Assembly (NCBI GenBank): GCA_034520365.1
Contig: JAXHNP010000008.1
Location: 1-64,000, forward strand
Reading direction: 5' to 3'
Length of the DNA stretch: 64,000 bases
From: Desulfobacterales bacterium
GTDB taxonomy: Bacteria > Desulfobacterota > Desulfobacteria > Desulfobacterales > Desulfosalsimonadaceae
Part shown: positions 8,896 through 17,348 of the stretch, in pieces
Layout of the letters: the number at the start of each line of letters is the position of its first letter
How positions within the stretch are numbered: the stretch's first letter is position 1
The notes under the pieces: generated by a model
What the model was told of the DNA's origin: nothing
Seen by the model: the letters and a program-made list of their open reading frames with translations, nothing else
The model's database searches: none
Made by a program: the position numbers and the translations under genes

Positions 8896-10062
8896 ATGAG
8901 TAAAAAAGCAAAAAAAACAGAAGAATACAAGGGCTTCGAGCAGGGCCCGATTCGGCCGCCGAGCGAGGCCTACAGCCTTTTGATCCGGGTGACCCGCAAC
9001 TGCCCCTGGAATAAATGCAAGTTCTGTCCGGTCTACAAAGGCGAAAAGTTTTCCCTGCGGCCGACTGAGCATATCTTAAAGGATATTGATACGGTTTACG
9101 AGCATATTCAGGCGCTAAAGCAGATGAGCGACGGTTCCGGCCGGATTTCCCGGGATGATATTGATGCCTATAATGCCAAATTGCCGGCGGGTCAGCGGCA
9201 GGCCTTTATGGCGGCCTTAAACTGGTATGCGGCCGGCATGGAATCCGTATTTTTACAGGATGCAAACACCCTGATCATCAAGCCGCAAAATATGATTGAG
9301 ATCTTGCAGCATTTAAAAGAGCGGTTTCCGGCGATCATTCGGATCACATCATATGCCAGGTCCCATACCGTGACCCGGATAAAGGATGAAGAATTAAAGG
9401 AGATGCGAAATGCCGGCTTAAACCGAATCCATATCGGCCTGGAATCCGGTTCGGACGAGGTTCTGGACATGGTCAGAAAAGGCACTACCAAGGAAAAGCA
9501 TATCAAGGCCGGGCAAAAGGTTGTTCGGGCGGGCATCGAGTTGTCCGAATACATCATGCCGGGCTTAGGGGGAAGGGCGCTTTCCCGGACCCATGCCCTG
9601 GAAACCGCGGATGCCTTAAATCAGATCAATCCGGATTTTATAAGGATTCGGACCCTGGCCATTCCCGGCAGTGTGCCTTTGGCTGAAGACTATGAATCCG
9701 GCCGGTTTGAAAAACTGACCGATTATGAGACGATTCAGGAACTGCTGCTCCTTTTGGAAAACCTGGATGGTATTCAGAGCAAGATCAGAAGTGATCATAT
9801 TCTGAATCTTTTCCAGGAAATGGAGGGCAAGCTCCCGGAGGACAAGCCCGCCATGATGGAGACCCTGCGCACGTTTCTCAATATGCCGCCGCACCAGCGG
9901 ATGCTTTATCAGGTGGGCCGGCGCCTGGGCCTGTTCTCCCGGTTAAGCGATCTGGACAATGCCGGGCTTTGCCGGCAGGCGGAGGATACCTGCCGCCAGT
10001 ACGGGATCACCCCGGACAATGCGGATGCCGTGATCAGCGATCTGATGAAGCGCTTCATCTGA
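8896..10062 (+). CDS. radical SAM protein, B12-independent
   Basis: A 388-residue radical SAM enzyme. The cluster motif is RNCPWNKCKFCPVYKG near residues 34-49, giving spacing CX4CX2C instead of the usual CX3CX2C. The mid region has HIGLESGSDEVLDMVRKG near residue 178, typical of the Elp3/MiaB/NifB-like TIM barrel, and then a GLGG motif. No cobalamin-binding domain is seen. The C-terminal part (about 270-388) is helical and unassigned. The stop overlaps the hemW start (TGATG), so the two are co-translated. The substrate is unknown; a link to heme or tRNA chemistry is only suggested by the neighbour. Confidence 0.8.
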   Translation: MSKKAKKTEEYKGFEQGPIRPPSEAYSLLIRVTRNCPWNKCKFCPVYKGEKFSLRPTEHILKDIDTVYEHIQALKQMSDGSGRISRDDIDAYNAKLPAGQRQAFMAALNWYAAGMESVFLQDANTLIIKPQNMIEILQHLKERFPAIIRITSYARSHTVTRIKDEELKEMRNAGLNRIHIGLESGSDEVLDMVRKGTTKEKHIKAGQKVVRAGIELSEYIMPGLGGRALSRTHALETADALNQINPDFIRIRTLAIPGSVPLAEDYESGRFEKLTDYETIQELLLLLENLDGIQSKIRSDHILNLFQEMEGKLPEDKPAMMETLRTFLNMPPHQRMLYQVGRRLGLFSRLSDLDNAGLCRQAEDTCRQYGITPDNADAVISDLMKRFI

Positions 10063-11222
10063 TGGCGGGGGATAAAAATAGCGGTTCAAATTTGCCCGGC
10101 ATTTACGTGCACGTGCCGTTCTGCCGGCGCAAGTGTCCGTACTGCGATTTTTATTCTGTTACAGAAACCGATTGGCTGCCCGCCTGGCTTAACGCCCTTT
10201 GCTCGGAAATCCGATCGGTGCCCAAACCCGAAGGTCCCTATGATACGGTCTATATCGGCGGCGGAACCCCGTCTTTGCTTGATGACCGCCAGATTCGGCA
10301 TCTGATTGAAACCCTGTTCAATTGTTTTGATATTTCAAGAGACGCTGAAATCACCATGGAGGTCAATCCGGGCACGGTTTCAGCGGATTTGCTCAAACAT
10401 TATCGCGCAGCCGCGATAAACCGGATAAATATCGGCGTGCAGTCCTTTGATGACGAAAATTTAGGATTCTTGGGCCGCATCCATTCCGGCGCGCAATCCG
10501 TTGAAGTTCTGCGTAAAGCCCGGAAAGCGGGTTATGAGAATATCGGCCTGGATTTAATCTACGGACTGCCCGGCCAGACAATTGAAGGCTGGCACAGGGA
10601 GCTGTCATCTGCCCTGGATTTTTCTCCGGCCCATCTTTCCTGCTATCTCTTAACCTATCCAACCGGCACGCCCATGGCCGAAGCTCTGAAACAGAACCGA
10701 TTTGCGCCTCTGTCAGAAGCGGCCTGCGGCGAGCTTTTCCTTGTCACCCATGATTTTCTTCTGGGGCAAGGCTATGATCATTATGAGATTTCAAATTATG
10801 CCATAAAAACAGATAAAAGATCCCGGCATAACCAGAAGTATTGGCGCCACATACCTTACATCGGTCTCGGGCCGGCCGCGCACAGCTACCTGGATCATCG
10901 GCGGTACTGGAATATCGCCTCGGTTAAAGATTACGTGGCAGGCATAAACTCCGGCGGTCTGGCAATTGAAGAAAGCGAGGACCTGACCCCGGCGCAGGAA
11001 ATGATGGAGGTGATTTTTCTGGGGCTGCGGCAGGCCGAAGGCATTTCTCTGGAATCGTTTGAAACCCGGTTTGCCGTGGATTTTCAGATCAAGTTTCAGG
11101 AGGTGTTGACCCGTTGTCAGGAAGCGGGGTATTTGGCGGTGGCGGACGGCCGGTGTGCGCTGACCCGGCAGGGGCTCTTATACGCGGACAGCATCGCCGC
11201 CGCTTTAATCCAATGGATTTAA
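10062..11222 (+). CDS. hemW: HemW-like radical SAM protein (heme chaperone family)
   Basis: A 386-residue protein of the HemN/HemW family. The N-terminus IYVHVPFCRRKCPYCDFYS holds the CX3CX2C cluster motif; the residue after the last Cys-Asp is Phe, as in HemW rather than coproporphyrinogen dehydrogenase HemN. Further family motifs are DTVYIGGGTPSLL, EVNPGTV, NIGVQSFDD and DLIYGLPGQT. HemW proteins bind heme and deliver it. The start at 10062 is chosen because it overlaps the previous stop and aligns with HemW; a 31-codon upstream extension lies inside the previous gene. Confidence 0.9.
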   Translation: MAGDKNSGSNLPGIYVHVPFCRRKCPYCDFYSVTETDWLPAWLNALCSEIRSVPKPEGPYDTVYIGGGTPSLLDDRQIRHLIETLFNCFDISRDAEITMEVNPGTVSADLLKHYRAAAINRINIGVQSFDDENLGFLGRIHSGAQSVEVLRKARKAGYENIGLDLIYGLPGQTIEGWHRELSSALDFSPAHLSCYLLTYPTGTPMAEALKQNRFAPLSEAACGELFLVTHDFLLGQGYDHYEISNYAIKTDKRSRHNQKYWRHIPYIGLGPAAHSYLDHRRYWNIASVKDYVAGINSGGLAIEESEDLTPAQEMMEVIFLGLRQAEGISLESFETRFAVDFQIKFQEVLTRCQEAGYLAVADGRCALTRQGLLYADSIAAALIQWI

Positions 11223-11225
11223 CAA

Positions 11226-11295
11226 ACCCTACACCCTATACCCTATACCCTATACCCTACACCTTATACCTTACACCCTATACCTTATATCCTAC
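11226..11295. repeat. 7-bp tandem array, 10 units (ACCCTAT type)
   Basis: Ten consecutive heptads fit the pattern ACC(C/T)TA(T/C), from four bases after the hemW stop into the end of the convergent DUF2333-like gene. Other heptad arrays lie at 21684, 38329 and 51399. Confidence 0.9.
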
Positions 11296-12404
11296 GTCGA
11301 CAACGTCTTTACCATAAGTCCCAAATAATAGCGCGCATGGCTGATATGGGCGGCCATATTGGCCCGGTGGTTGGCCAGAATGCCGTTTAGACTCGCCTCG
11401 GTCACCATGAGCCAGGGTTTCAGTTCGGCCGCATGATGGGCGGATTCAACGGCATGGCGCATGATACCCTTGGCATTTCGGGTTTCAAGCAATCCGGCAA
11501 ACTCCTTATCCACCGCATGCAGAATGGTGGTCATGGCCATGGCCACCCCTTTGGCATAATAAAAATAATTGTCCGCCTGAAACGTGCTGACCGGTTCTCC
11601 GTTGTCCTCTTTCTGTTTAACGAGGTTTTCGTCGCAGCTGCCCAGGAGATCCTCCAGTGTCTGGAGCAGCGGAATCAGGCTGTCAGAGCGGGTGTAGAAG
11701 ACGGCTTCGTTTCGGATCAACTGTTTTTTGTATGTTTTCAGGTTGTCAATGGCTTTGTTGTATTCCGCCTCCGCCGAGGGCATCCAGTAGCTCTCCGAAG
11801 AAATCATAAAGATATTCATCGCATCTTCAAGAAGTGGGTTTAAGGCCGATGCGCTGCCGGCCCGGGATATTTTCTCGGTGAGCGCAACAGTGGCGCGGCG
11901 GGTGACTTCAAGGACCCCCCTCTGGATTTCATTGACATTGTCCGTGATATTGATGATGTCATTCGGCCGCCAGCCCCAGAACCGTTCATTGACCTCGTAA
12001 TTGATGGGCTCGATCAGGGAATCGACAAAAAACGCTCCTGTGGTTTCATATTCTTTGCCGGTTTTTCCATGTGTCGTTTCGGCAGATTTTTCCATATCAT
12101 GGGTTTCGGGACCCGGAGAGGCTTCGTCGCCCGATGCATGGGTACCGGAGGCCTCCCCGGCAGCGGCGGCGTTTTCTTCTCCTTGATTCGCTGCTTCGGA
12201 AGATAATTGGCCGCCATGATTTTGTGAAGAGACACTTGTGCCCGCAGTGTTCCGGGCCCTGGATAAATCCAGCGCATTGATGATCCAGGTGATTCCCCAT
12301 AAAACGGCTACAGCAATGGCAATGGCGCCGACGATGCGGAGCCAGGCGAATTTTTTAAATTCTGCATCCTGTATTTCAGTTTTGCCGCTGTTTGTTGCAC
12401 TCAC
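11292..12404 (-). CDS. DUF2333-like membrane-anchored protein
   Basis: A 370-residue protein with one N-terminal membrane segment (about residues 27-48, WLRIVGAIAIAVAVLWGITW). A low-complexity Ser/Ala/Glu/His linker (about 55-120) follows, then a mostly helical domain of 240 residues that would be in the periplasm. Segments such as DSLIEPINYEVNERFWGW and ESYWMPSAEAEYNKAI resemble the DUF2333 (COG5345) family, of unknown function. The last residues are encoded inside a tandem repeat. Family call from memory of the pattern, moderate confidence; coding status is firm. Confidence 0.65.
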   Translation of the reverse strand: MSATNSGKTEIQDAEFKKFAWLRIVGAIAIAVAVLWGITWIINALDLSRARNTAGTSVSSQNHGGQLSSEAANQGEENAAAAGEASGTHASGDEASPGPETHDMEKSAETTHGKTGKEYETTGAFFVDSLIEPINYEVNERFWGWRPNDIINITDNVNEIQRGVLEVTRRATVALTEKISRAGSASALNPLLEDAMNIFMISSESYWMPSAEAEYNKAIDNLKTYKKQLIRNEAVFYTRSDSLIPLLQTLEDLLGSCDENLVKQKEDNGEPVSTFQADNYFYYAKGVAMAMTTILHAVDKEFAGLLETRNAKGIMRHAVESAHHAAELKPWLMVTEASLNGILANHRANMAAHISHARYYLGLMVKTLST

Positions 12405-12458
12405 GATGTTCTCTCCTTTGAGTTGGTCCCGGCCCTGACCGGCGCATGGTTAGCTGCC

Positions 12459-14411
12459 CTATGCACCTTTTCCGGCTGAGACGGGATCTGCGGATTTTCG
12501 CAGTTTGCGGTTATCCCCCACGCGTATGGTAATATTGGCGGAATCCAAATACTCAAGCAACGGGATAGTGTATTTTCTCGAAGTTGCGGTCATCTCCTTG
12601 AATTCCGGGGTGCTGATCTCGCCGTTTGATTTCAGGTATGCCACCAGCCGGGTCTTTAGCTCATTGATGGCATCTGCGTGAAAAAAAAGCTCTTCTTTGG
12701 CCTTGACCACTTTTCCCTCATTGACCAGAAGCATGAGGATGTTTTTGGCGGTTTCCGGGCGGATGTTCAACTGGCTGACCAGATCCTTGAAAACCGGGGG
12801 CTGCAGCCCCTCCCGCTTTAAAATATCAAGAATCTTTTCCTGAAGATCGGATTCATCCGCCGCCAGCCGCACCTCATGATCAGGCAGCCGGATGTTGCTT
12901 TCTGTTTGACAGATGGCATTGCTCTGCGCCATCCGATGGATGAGCTGGTTGAATAGTTTATGGCTCATCACCGGCGGGAATTTGGATTTCAGCTCACCTT
13001 TCGGCATGCCGGCCTTTAAGGGGTGTTTGGCATGGTACTCGCCAAGGCGCCGGATCACTTCATTTTTAAAATGGTCCAGCGTGTTTTTGTGAATATAGCG
13101 CTTGGGGTCTTTATCCGTCTGAATGATGCTCTGTTTTGAGAGAAGAGACTGTAGCGTGTTCTCAAGCTGATTGGCCGAAAGATTGGTCATGAGGATAAGA
13201 TCCATGATGGACAGCTCGCTGTAGCCGGCCGCGTGTACATGAAAATCAATAAGCGTTTCCGGGTCTTCGGTCATCAGGGTCTGCAAACGCTCAACCATAT
13301 CTTTCCGAAACCGTTTGTGCTTTTTGGGGATGGGGTTCAAAATCGGGCCGCCGCCCAGGGTGCGGACCGGTGAATAGCTGCGCACCACATAGCGGTCATC
13401 GCGCACACAGGCCACCGGACTGTCCAGCCGCAGCTGCACAATGGCATCTTCTCCGGGAATAAGCTCTTCGCGGTCCAGCAGTATGATATTGCATGAAATT
13501 TCATTGGTGCCGGTGTGGAATCGGACCTGCTCCCGGTTTTTGATCGGCCGCTCATTGCTTTCCAGATAATGGAAAAAAACATCCAGCATGTAGCTTGGGC
13601 GCAGGGTATCCGGCCGTGCCACGACATCGCCGCGATTGACCGTTGCCTTTTCAATTCCCTGGAAGTTGATGGCGGTTCGCATGCCGGCCTCCGCCTCACC
13701 GACCGACTGGTCGTGGACCTGCAGGCCCCTCACTTTGGTCTTAATGCCCGAGGGATATATCATTACCGTCTCCCCGGTTTGTATTTTGCCGGAGATGAGG
13801 GTACCGGTGATCACCGTGCCGAATCCCTTAATGGTGAATACCCGGTCTGCGGGCAGGCGGAAAAGGCTGGTGGGCTCCCGGTCCGGTATCTGGCTGCAGT
13901 ATTCGTCCAAAGTTTTAAGAAACTGGTCCGTGCCCTCTTTGCTTATGGCGGAAACCGGTACAATCGGCGCGTTTTCCAGGAAGGTCTCCTGGGTGAATTC
14001 TTTTACATCCTCGGTCACCAGTTCCAGCCATTCCTCATCCACCATGTCGATTTTGGTCAGGGCCACAAAACCATATTCTACGCCCAGCAAATGGCAGATT
14101 TCAAGGTGCTCGCGGGTCTGGGGCATAACCCCTTCATCTGCGGCAATTATCATGGCCACCACGTCAATCCCCGATGCGCCGGCCACCATATTTTTAACAA
14201 ATTTTTCATGGCCGGGCACATCCACCACGCCGACATGGATGCCGCTGGGCAGGTCAATGGCGGCAAATCCCAGTTCAATGGTAATGCCGCGCTGCTTTTC
14301 TTCCTTCAGCCGGTCGGTGTCAATGCCGCTGACCGCTTTGATCAGACTTGTTTTGCCGTGGTCGATATGGCCGGCGGTGCCCAGAATAATTTGTTTCAAA
14401 TCGGTTGCCAC
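12459..14411 (-). CDS. selB: selenocysteine-specific elongation factor SelB
   Basis: A 650-residue GTPase that delivers Sec-tRNA to UGA codons marked by a SECIS hairpin. G1 is [13 protein letters not shown] (residues 11-23), switch region is [20 protein letters not shown]3 is [12 protein letters not shown], and G4 (TKID) follows near residue 118. Two beta-barrel domains and about 260 residues of C-terminal winged helices (RNA binding) follow, the SelB-specific part. No selA, selD or selC is seen in the window and I found no convincing in-frame UGA, so the selenoproteins must be elsewhere. A small membrane-protein gene lies nine bases upstream. Confidence 0.95.
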   Translation of the reverse strand: MATDLKQIILGTAGHIDHGKTSLIKAVSGIDTDRLKEEKQRGITIELGFAAIDLPSGIHVGVVDVPGHEKFVKNMVAGASGIDVVAMIIAADEGVMPQTREHLEICHLLGVEYGFVALTKIDMVDEEWLELVTEDVKEFTQETFLENAPIVPVSAISKEGTDQFLKTLDEYCSQIPDREPTSLFRLPADRVFTIKGFGTVITGTLISGKIQTGETVMIYPSGIKTKVRGLQVHDQSVGEAEAGMRTAINFQGIEKATVNRGDVVARPDTLRPSYMLDVFFHYLESNERPIKNREQVRFHTGTNEISCNIILLDREELIPGEDAIVQLRLDSPVACVRDDRYVVRSYSPVRTLGGGPILNPIPKKHKRFRKDMVERLQTLMTEDPETLIDFHVHAAGYSELSIMDLILMTNLSANQLENTLQSLLSKQSIIQTDKDPKRYIHKNTLDHFKNEVIRRLGEYHAKHPLKAGMPKGELKSKFPPVMSHKLFNQLIHRMAQSNAICQTESNIRLPDHEVRLAADESDLQEKILDILKREGLQPPVFKDLVSQLNIRPETAKNILMLLVNEGKVVKAKEELFFHADAINELKTRLVAYLKSNGEISTPEFKEMTATSRKYTIPLLEYLDSANITIRVGDNRKLRKSADPVSAGKGA

Positions 14412-14420
14412 CCGCTGATA

Positions 14421-14591
14421 TTAGGATTTTTTCTTTCTGAAGAACTCAAGCACGTAGGCCAGCCCCACCAGGATGATGGCCAGCCCGATCATGGCCGGAG
14501 CGCCTGCTTCAGGCCGGAAAATTCTGGTCAGGATGACAGCAAAAATTCCCCCTAAGGCCGCACGCATAATAAATATCTGAAGCTGGTTCAT
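14421..14591 (-). CDS. 56-residue membrane protein upstream of selB
   Basis: This short frame starts MNQLQIFIMRAALGGIFAVI and ends LEFFRKKKS. It has two hydrophobic stretches (about residues 6-24 and 33-49) separated by a TRIFRPEAGAP loop, and a positively charged C-terminus, consistent with a helical hairpin with both ends in the cytoplasm. A GGGG ribosome-binding stretch stands about seven bases before the ATG. It ends nine bases before selB, so the two are probably co-transcribed. I do not recognise a family. Confidence 0.65.
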   Translation of the reverse strand: MNQLQIFIMRAALGGIFAVILTRIFRPEAGAPAMIGLAIILVGLAYVLEFFRKKKS

Positions 14592-14700
14592 GGAATCCCC
14601 GCAATTTATTAGTATTTAAATAAAAATATTTAATAAAAATGGCGGATAAGGTCAATAACAAGTTTTGCGGGCGGATGCAGGCATCATCCATGAAATAGGC

Positions 14701-14728
14701 TTGAAAAATTCCTTGAAATGGTCATAAT
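14701..14728 (+). promoter_or_regulatory. predicted promoter of the tRNA-His/tRNA-Arg pair
   Basis: TTGAAA (14701-14706), 16-nt spacer, CATAAT (14723-14728), about 26 nt upstream of tRNA-His. Each box differs from consensus by one base. Confidence 0.5.
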
Positions 14729-14753
14729 ACTTTGTTAGATAAAATAATTTTAT

Positions 14754-14830
14754 GGTGAGTGTAGCTCAGTTGGCAGAGCACCAGGTTGTGGCCCTGGTGG
14801 CCGTGGGTTCAAGTCCCATCACTCACCCCA
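14754..14830 (+). tRNA. tRNA-His (GTG)
   Basis: A cloverleaf with anticodon GTG and encoded CCA. The extra 5' G (14754) pairs opposite the C discriminator, the identity feature of tRNA-His. It lies 12 nt upstream of tRNA-Arg. Confidence 0.95.
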
Positions 14831-14842
14831 TTTAACCAACAA

Positions 14843-14919
<77 letters not shown>

Positions 14920-15005
14920 TATATAACCTTTTGATATAAATAGGGGTGGATCAGGTAACGCTGGTCTGCCCTTTTTATTTGACAGAATCTTACAAAGGCT
15001 CAAAT

Positions 15006-15848
15006 ATGAAACGTCTTCTCTGGGTTGCCGCTATTTGCTTTCTTGTTTCCGCTGGCTGCGAGGATATCGACCTGCGGCTTGCCACAGAAGCCGGGATAGA
15101 CGTGGTCAAGGCGATAACCCTCTCAGATAAAGAGGTGATGCAGCTGGCAGAAAAAGCAGCCGTACAAATAGATCAGAAAAATCAGATCGCCCCGCCGGAA
15201 AGCAAGTATACAAAGCGGCTTAACCGCTTGGTCGGCGAGCATCGGCAGGAGGACGGCTACACCTTTGAATATAAGGTATACCTCTCCCCGACCGTCAATG
15301 CCTTTGCCCTGGGCAACGGCAGCATCCGAATCTACAGCGGGCTGATGGATATGATGGACGACAGCGAGTTGCGATTTGTCATCGGCCATGAGATGGGGCA
15401 TGTAGTTGAGAAGCACATCAAAAAAAAGATGGAACTGGCACTTGCATCCAGTGCCCTTCGCAAGGGGATTGCCTCCCAGCAAAACATTGTCGGGGACCTG
15501 GCCCGCTCAGCACTTGGCAGCTTTATAAACGCTTTTTTAAACGCTCAGTTTTCCCAGGAAGAGGAAAAGGCGGCGGACGCCTATGCGCTGAAATTCATGA
15601 AACGGGAGGGCTACGATCAAAAGGGGGCGATTTCTGCGCTGGAGAAACTGGCGACCCTGGGAAGCAATCATACTTTTCTGTCCAGCCATCCGGCGCCCGG
15701 AAAAAGAGCCGAGCGGATGAAAATGGGGATTCATTCGCCTGAAAAACTTGCGGAAAAAGGATTGATGGAAAAAGCCTGGTCGATACTTCAATCAATTATC
15801 AAATGGGCGATAGAGATTGTTGGTAAAATCATCTCGTATTTTATTTAA
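15006..15848 (+). CDS. M48-family metalloprotease, lipoprotein
   Basis: A 280-residue zinc protease of the M48 (Ste24/HtpX-like) family. The N-terminus is a lipoprotein signal ending in VSAGC near residue 18, so the protein should be lipid-anchored in the periplasm. The zinc motif is FVIGHEMGHVVEKH near residue 125, with the downstream glutamate in EEEKAADAYALKFM. It resembles E. coli LoiP/YcaL rather than BepA, because no TPR domain follows. The start at 15006 is chosen over an upstream in-frame ATG because it gives the signal peptide. Likely role: quality control of outer-membrane proteins. Confidence 0.88.
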   Translation: MKRLLWVAAICFLVSAGCEDIDLRLATEAGIDVVKAITLSDKEVMQLAEKAAVQIDQKNQIAPPESKYTKRLNRLVGEHRQEDGYTFEYKVYLSPTVNAFALGNGSIRIYSGLMDMMDDSELRFVIGHEMGHVVEKHIKKKMELALASSALRKGIASQQNIVGDLARSALGSFINAFLNAQFSQEEEKAADAYALKFMKREGYDQKGAISALEKLATLGSNHTFLSSHPAPGKRAERMKMGIHSPEKLAEKGLMEKAWSILQSIIKWAIEIVGKIISYFI

Positions 15849-16047
15849 CAGCTTATTGTCGGCCTTCATATGATAACGGCAAAAAAATATAAAGGCTACC
15901 CCGGCCGCAATCCCAAAACCTGGGAAATAGTAAGGGTTAAACCCAAAAAACTGCCGTTCTTCAAGTGCGGCGGGGATCTTAACGAGAGGATCAATAAGAA
16001 ATCATATATTCAGATTGAAAACACCTCACAGCCAAGGAGCCCTCACT

Positions 16048-16155
16048 ATAGACATTGACATTTTATCGATTTCTTTGGGATTTGACCAGTGCTATATCAT
16101 CAAGGGCGAAAGCGCCGTCATGGTGGACGGCGGCCAGCCCAAAAGAATAAAGACC
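16048..16155 (+). pseudogene. N-terminal fragment of a metallo-beta-lactamase-fold gene
   Basis: The translation DILSISLGFDQCYIIKGESA followed by VMVDGG matches the first two strands of MBL-fold hydrolases (typical pattern LGF-x-NCY-hh-G-x(4)-hhIDTG). After KRIK the similarity stops and no HxHxDH motif follows, so the rest of the gene is missing. The remainder of the 15849-16292 gap holds only a short frame (15870-16058) without similarity or a good ribosome-binding site. Confidence 0.55.
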
Positions 16156-16292
16156 TTGGGAAGGCATCCTTTAGAGCAAAAGGCGCAGAGTGGCGATAGC
16201 CGGACGCCGGTAGGCGAGCACAGGGTTGTCACAAGAAACTACAGGAGCAATTATCATTTATTGTAAGCGATTGAGATTTGAAAGGGGAAATT

Positions 16293-16637
16293 ATGCCGTA
16301 TTTTAAAATCGAGACCAACCGGGAAGTTGATGAAGTGGGGCGGGAAGCCTTTATTCCGGAGGCCGCCCGCTTTGCCGCCCGGCTTTTGACAAAGCCGGAG
16401 GAAAGTGTGATGGTATCGCTGGTATCATGCGCCGCCATGCGGTTTCAGGCCAATGAGAATCCAACCGCCTATGTTGAGTTCAAAAGTATCGGGCTTGAGC
16501 GGGAGCAGTGTCCGGAATATGCCAAAGCCATCTGCGAATATCTGGAGTCCTCGCTGGGCATTGCCCCGCAGCGGATCTATATCGAATTTGCGGATATCGA
16601 CCCAAAAATGTTCGGCTGGGACAAATCCACTTTCTGA
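16293..16637 (+). CDS. MIF-like tautomerase family protein
   Basis: A 114-residue protein of the macrophage migration inhibitory factor/phenylpyruvate tautomerase type. Proline follows the initiator methionine (MPYFKIETN), giving the catalytic N-terminal proline after Met removal. The segments EESVMVSLVSCAAMRF and RIYIEFADIDPKMFGWDKSTF match the family core and the C-terminus. The start at 16293 is chosen because it exposes Pro2 and follows AAAGGGGAAA. MIF proteins form trimers; the physiological substrate in bacteria is unknown. A NUDIX gene follows 15 bases later and is probably co-transcribed. Confidence 0.85.
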   Translation: MPYFKIETNREVDEVGREAFIPEAARFAARLLTKPEESVMVSLVSCAAMRFQANENPTAYVEFKSIGLEREQCPEYAKAICEYLESSLGIAPQRIYIEFADIDPKMFGWDKSTF

Positions 16638-16652
16638 TGAGGCGGCTGCGGC

Positions 16653-17231
16653 ATGAAAATCAGCTCTTTTGAAAAACTCACGGATTGCCGGCATTTAAAC
16701 CTATACGCCATTGCCTACCAGGACCGGGCGGAAAACGATCGCACCTGGTATATTGCGTCGCGCAATGATCCGCCCAAAATTATCAGCGGCCGGTTTGAAA
16801 TGCCGGATGCCGTCGTCATCGTGGCGAAGCACAGGGAGGACGCCAAACTGGTTGTTGTGAGGGAATTCCGTGTGCCGCTGGGCGGATACCAGTACGGGTT
16901 TCCGGCGGGCCTGGTTGATTCCGGGGAGACGCTGGAAAGTGCCTGCGCCCGGGAGTTGTATGAGGAGACGGGCCTGACGGTTGATCGAATGATCAAGTCG
17001 AGTCCGCCGGTCTATTCCACATCCGGCATGACCGATGAGTCCGTGTCCATGGTATATGTTGAATGCAGCGGTGACATTTCCAATGCCGGCAATTCAAGCT
17101 CAGAGGACATCCATCCCTTTCTGGTCTCCCCGGATGAGGCGCTGGCCTTGTGCCGGGCGCCGAAGCATATGATGGATGTTAAGACCTGGCTGGTGCTTCA
17201 GACGTTTGGTGAAACCGGGCGCGTTTTCTGA
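16653..17231 (+). CDS. NUDIX hydrolase (ADP-ribose pyrophosphatase-like)
   Basis: A 192-residue NUDIX protein. The NUDIX box is GLVDSGETLESACARELYEE plus TGL near residues 89-111, with all catalytic glutamates in place. The flanking VVREFRVPLGGYQYGFPAG just before the box is typical of ADP-sugar pyrophosphatases. It should hydrolyse a nucleoside diphosphate linked to another moiety; the substrate cannot be read from sequence. Likely in one transcript with the MIF-like gene. Confidence 0.85.
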   Translation: MKISSFEKLTDCRHLNLYAIAYQDRAENDRTWYIASRNDPPKIISGRFEMPDAVVIVAKHREDAKLVVVREFRVPLGGYQYGFPAGLVDSGETLESACARELYEETGLTVDRMIKSSPPVYSTSGMTDESVSMVYVECSGDISNAGNSSSEDIHPFLVSPDEALALCRAPKHMMDVKTWLVLQTFGETGRVF

Positions 17232-17348
17232 GTAATGCCCCCACCCAATCCCTCCCCCAAATAAATTTGGGAGAGGGGTTAAAGACCATATTGCCCAGCG
17301 TGGGCGCCGGGCGGAAAGCCGGAAGGGATGCATCTTTCGAGAATGAGT

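Noticed and set aside
15870-16058. A 62-codon open frame after the M48 protease
   Set aside because: No recognisable similarity, no good ribosome-binding site, and it overlaps the start of the decayed MBL gene region.
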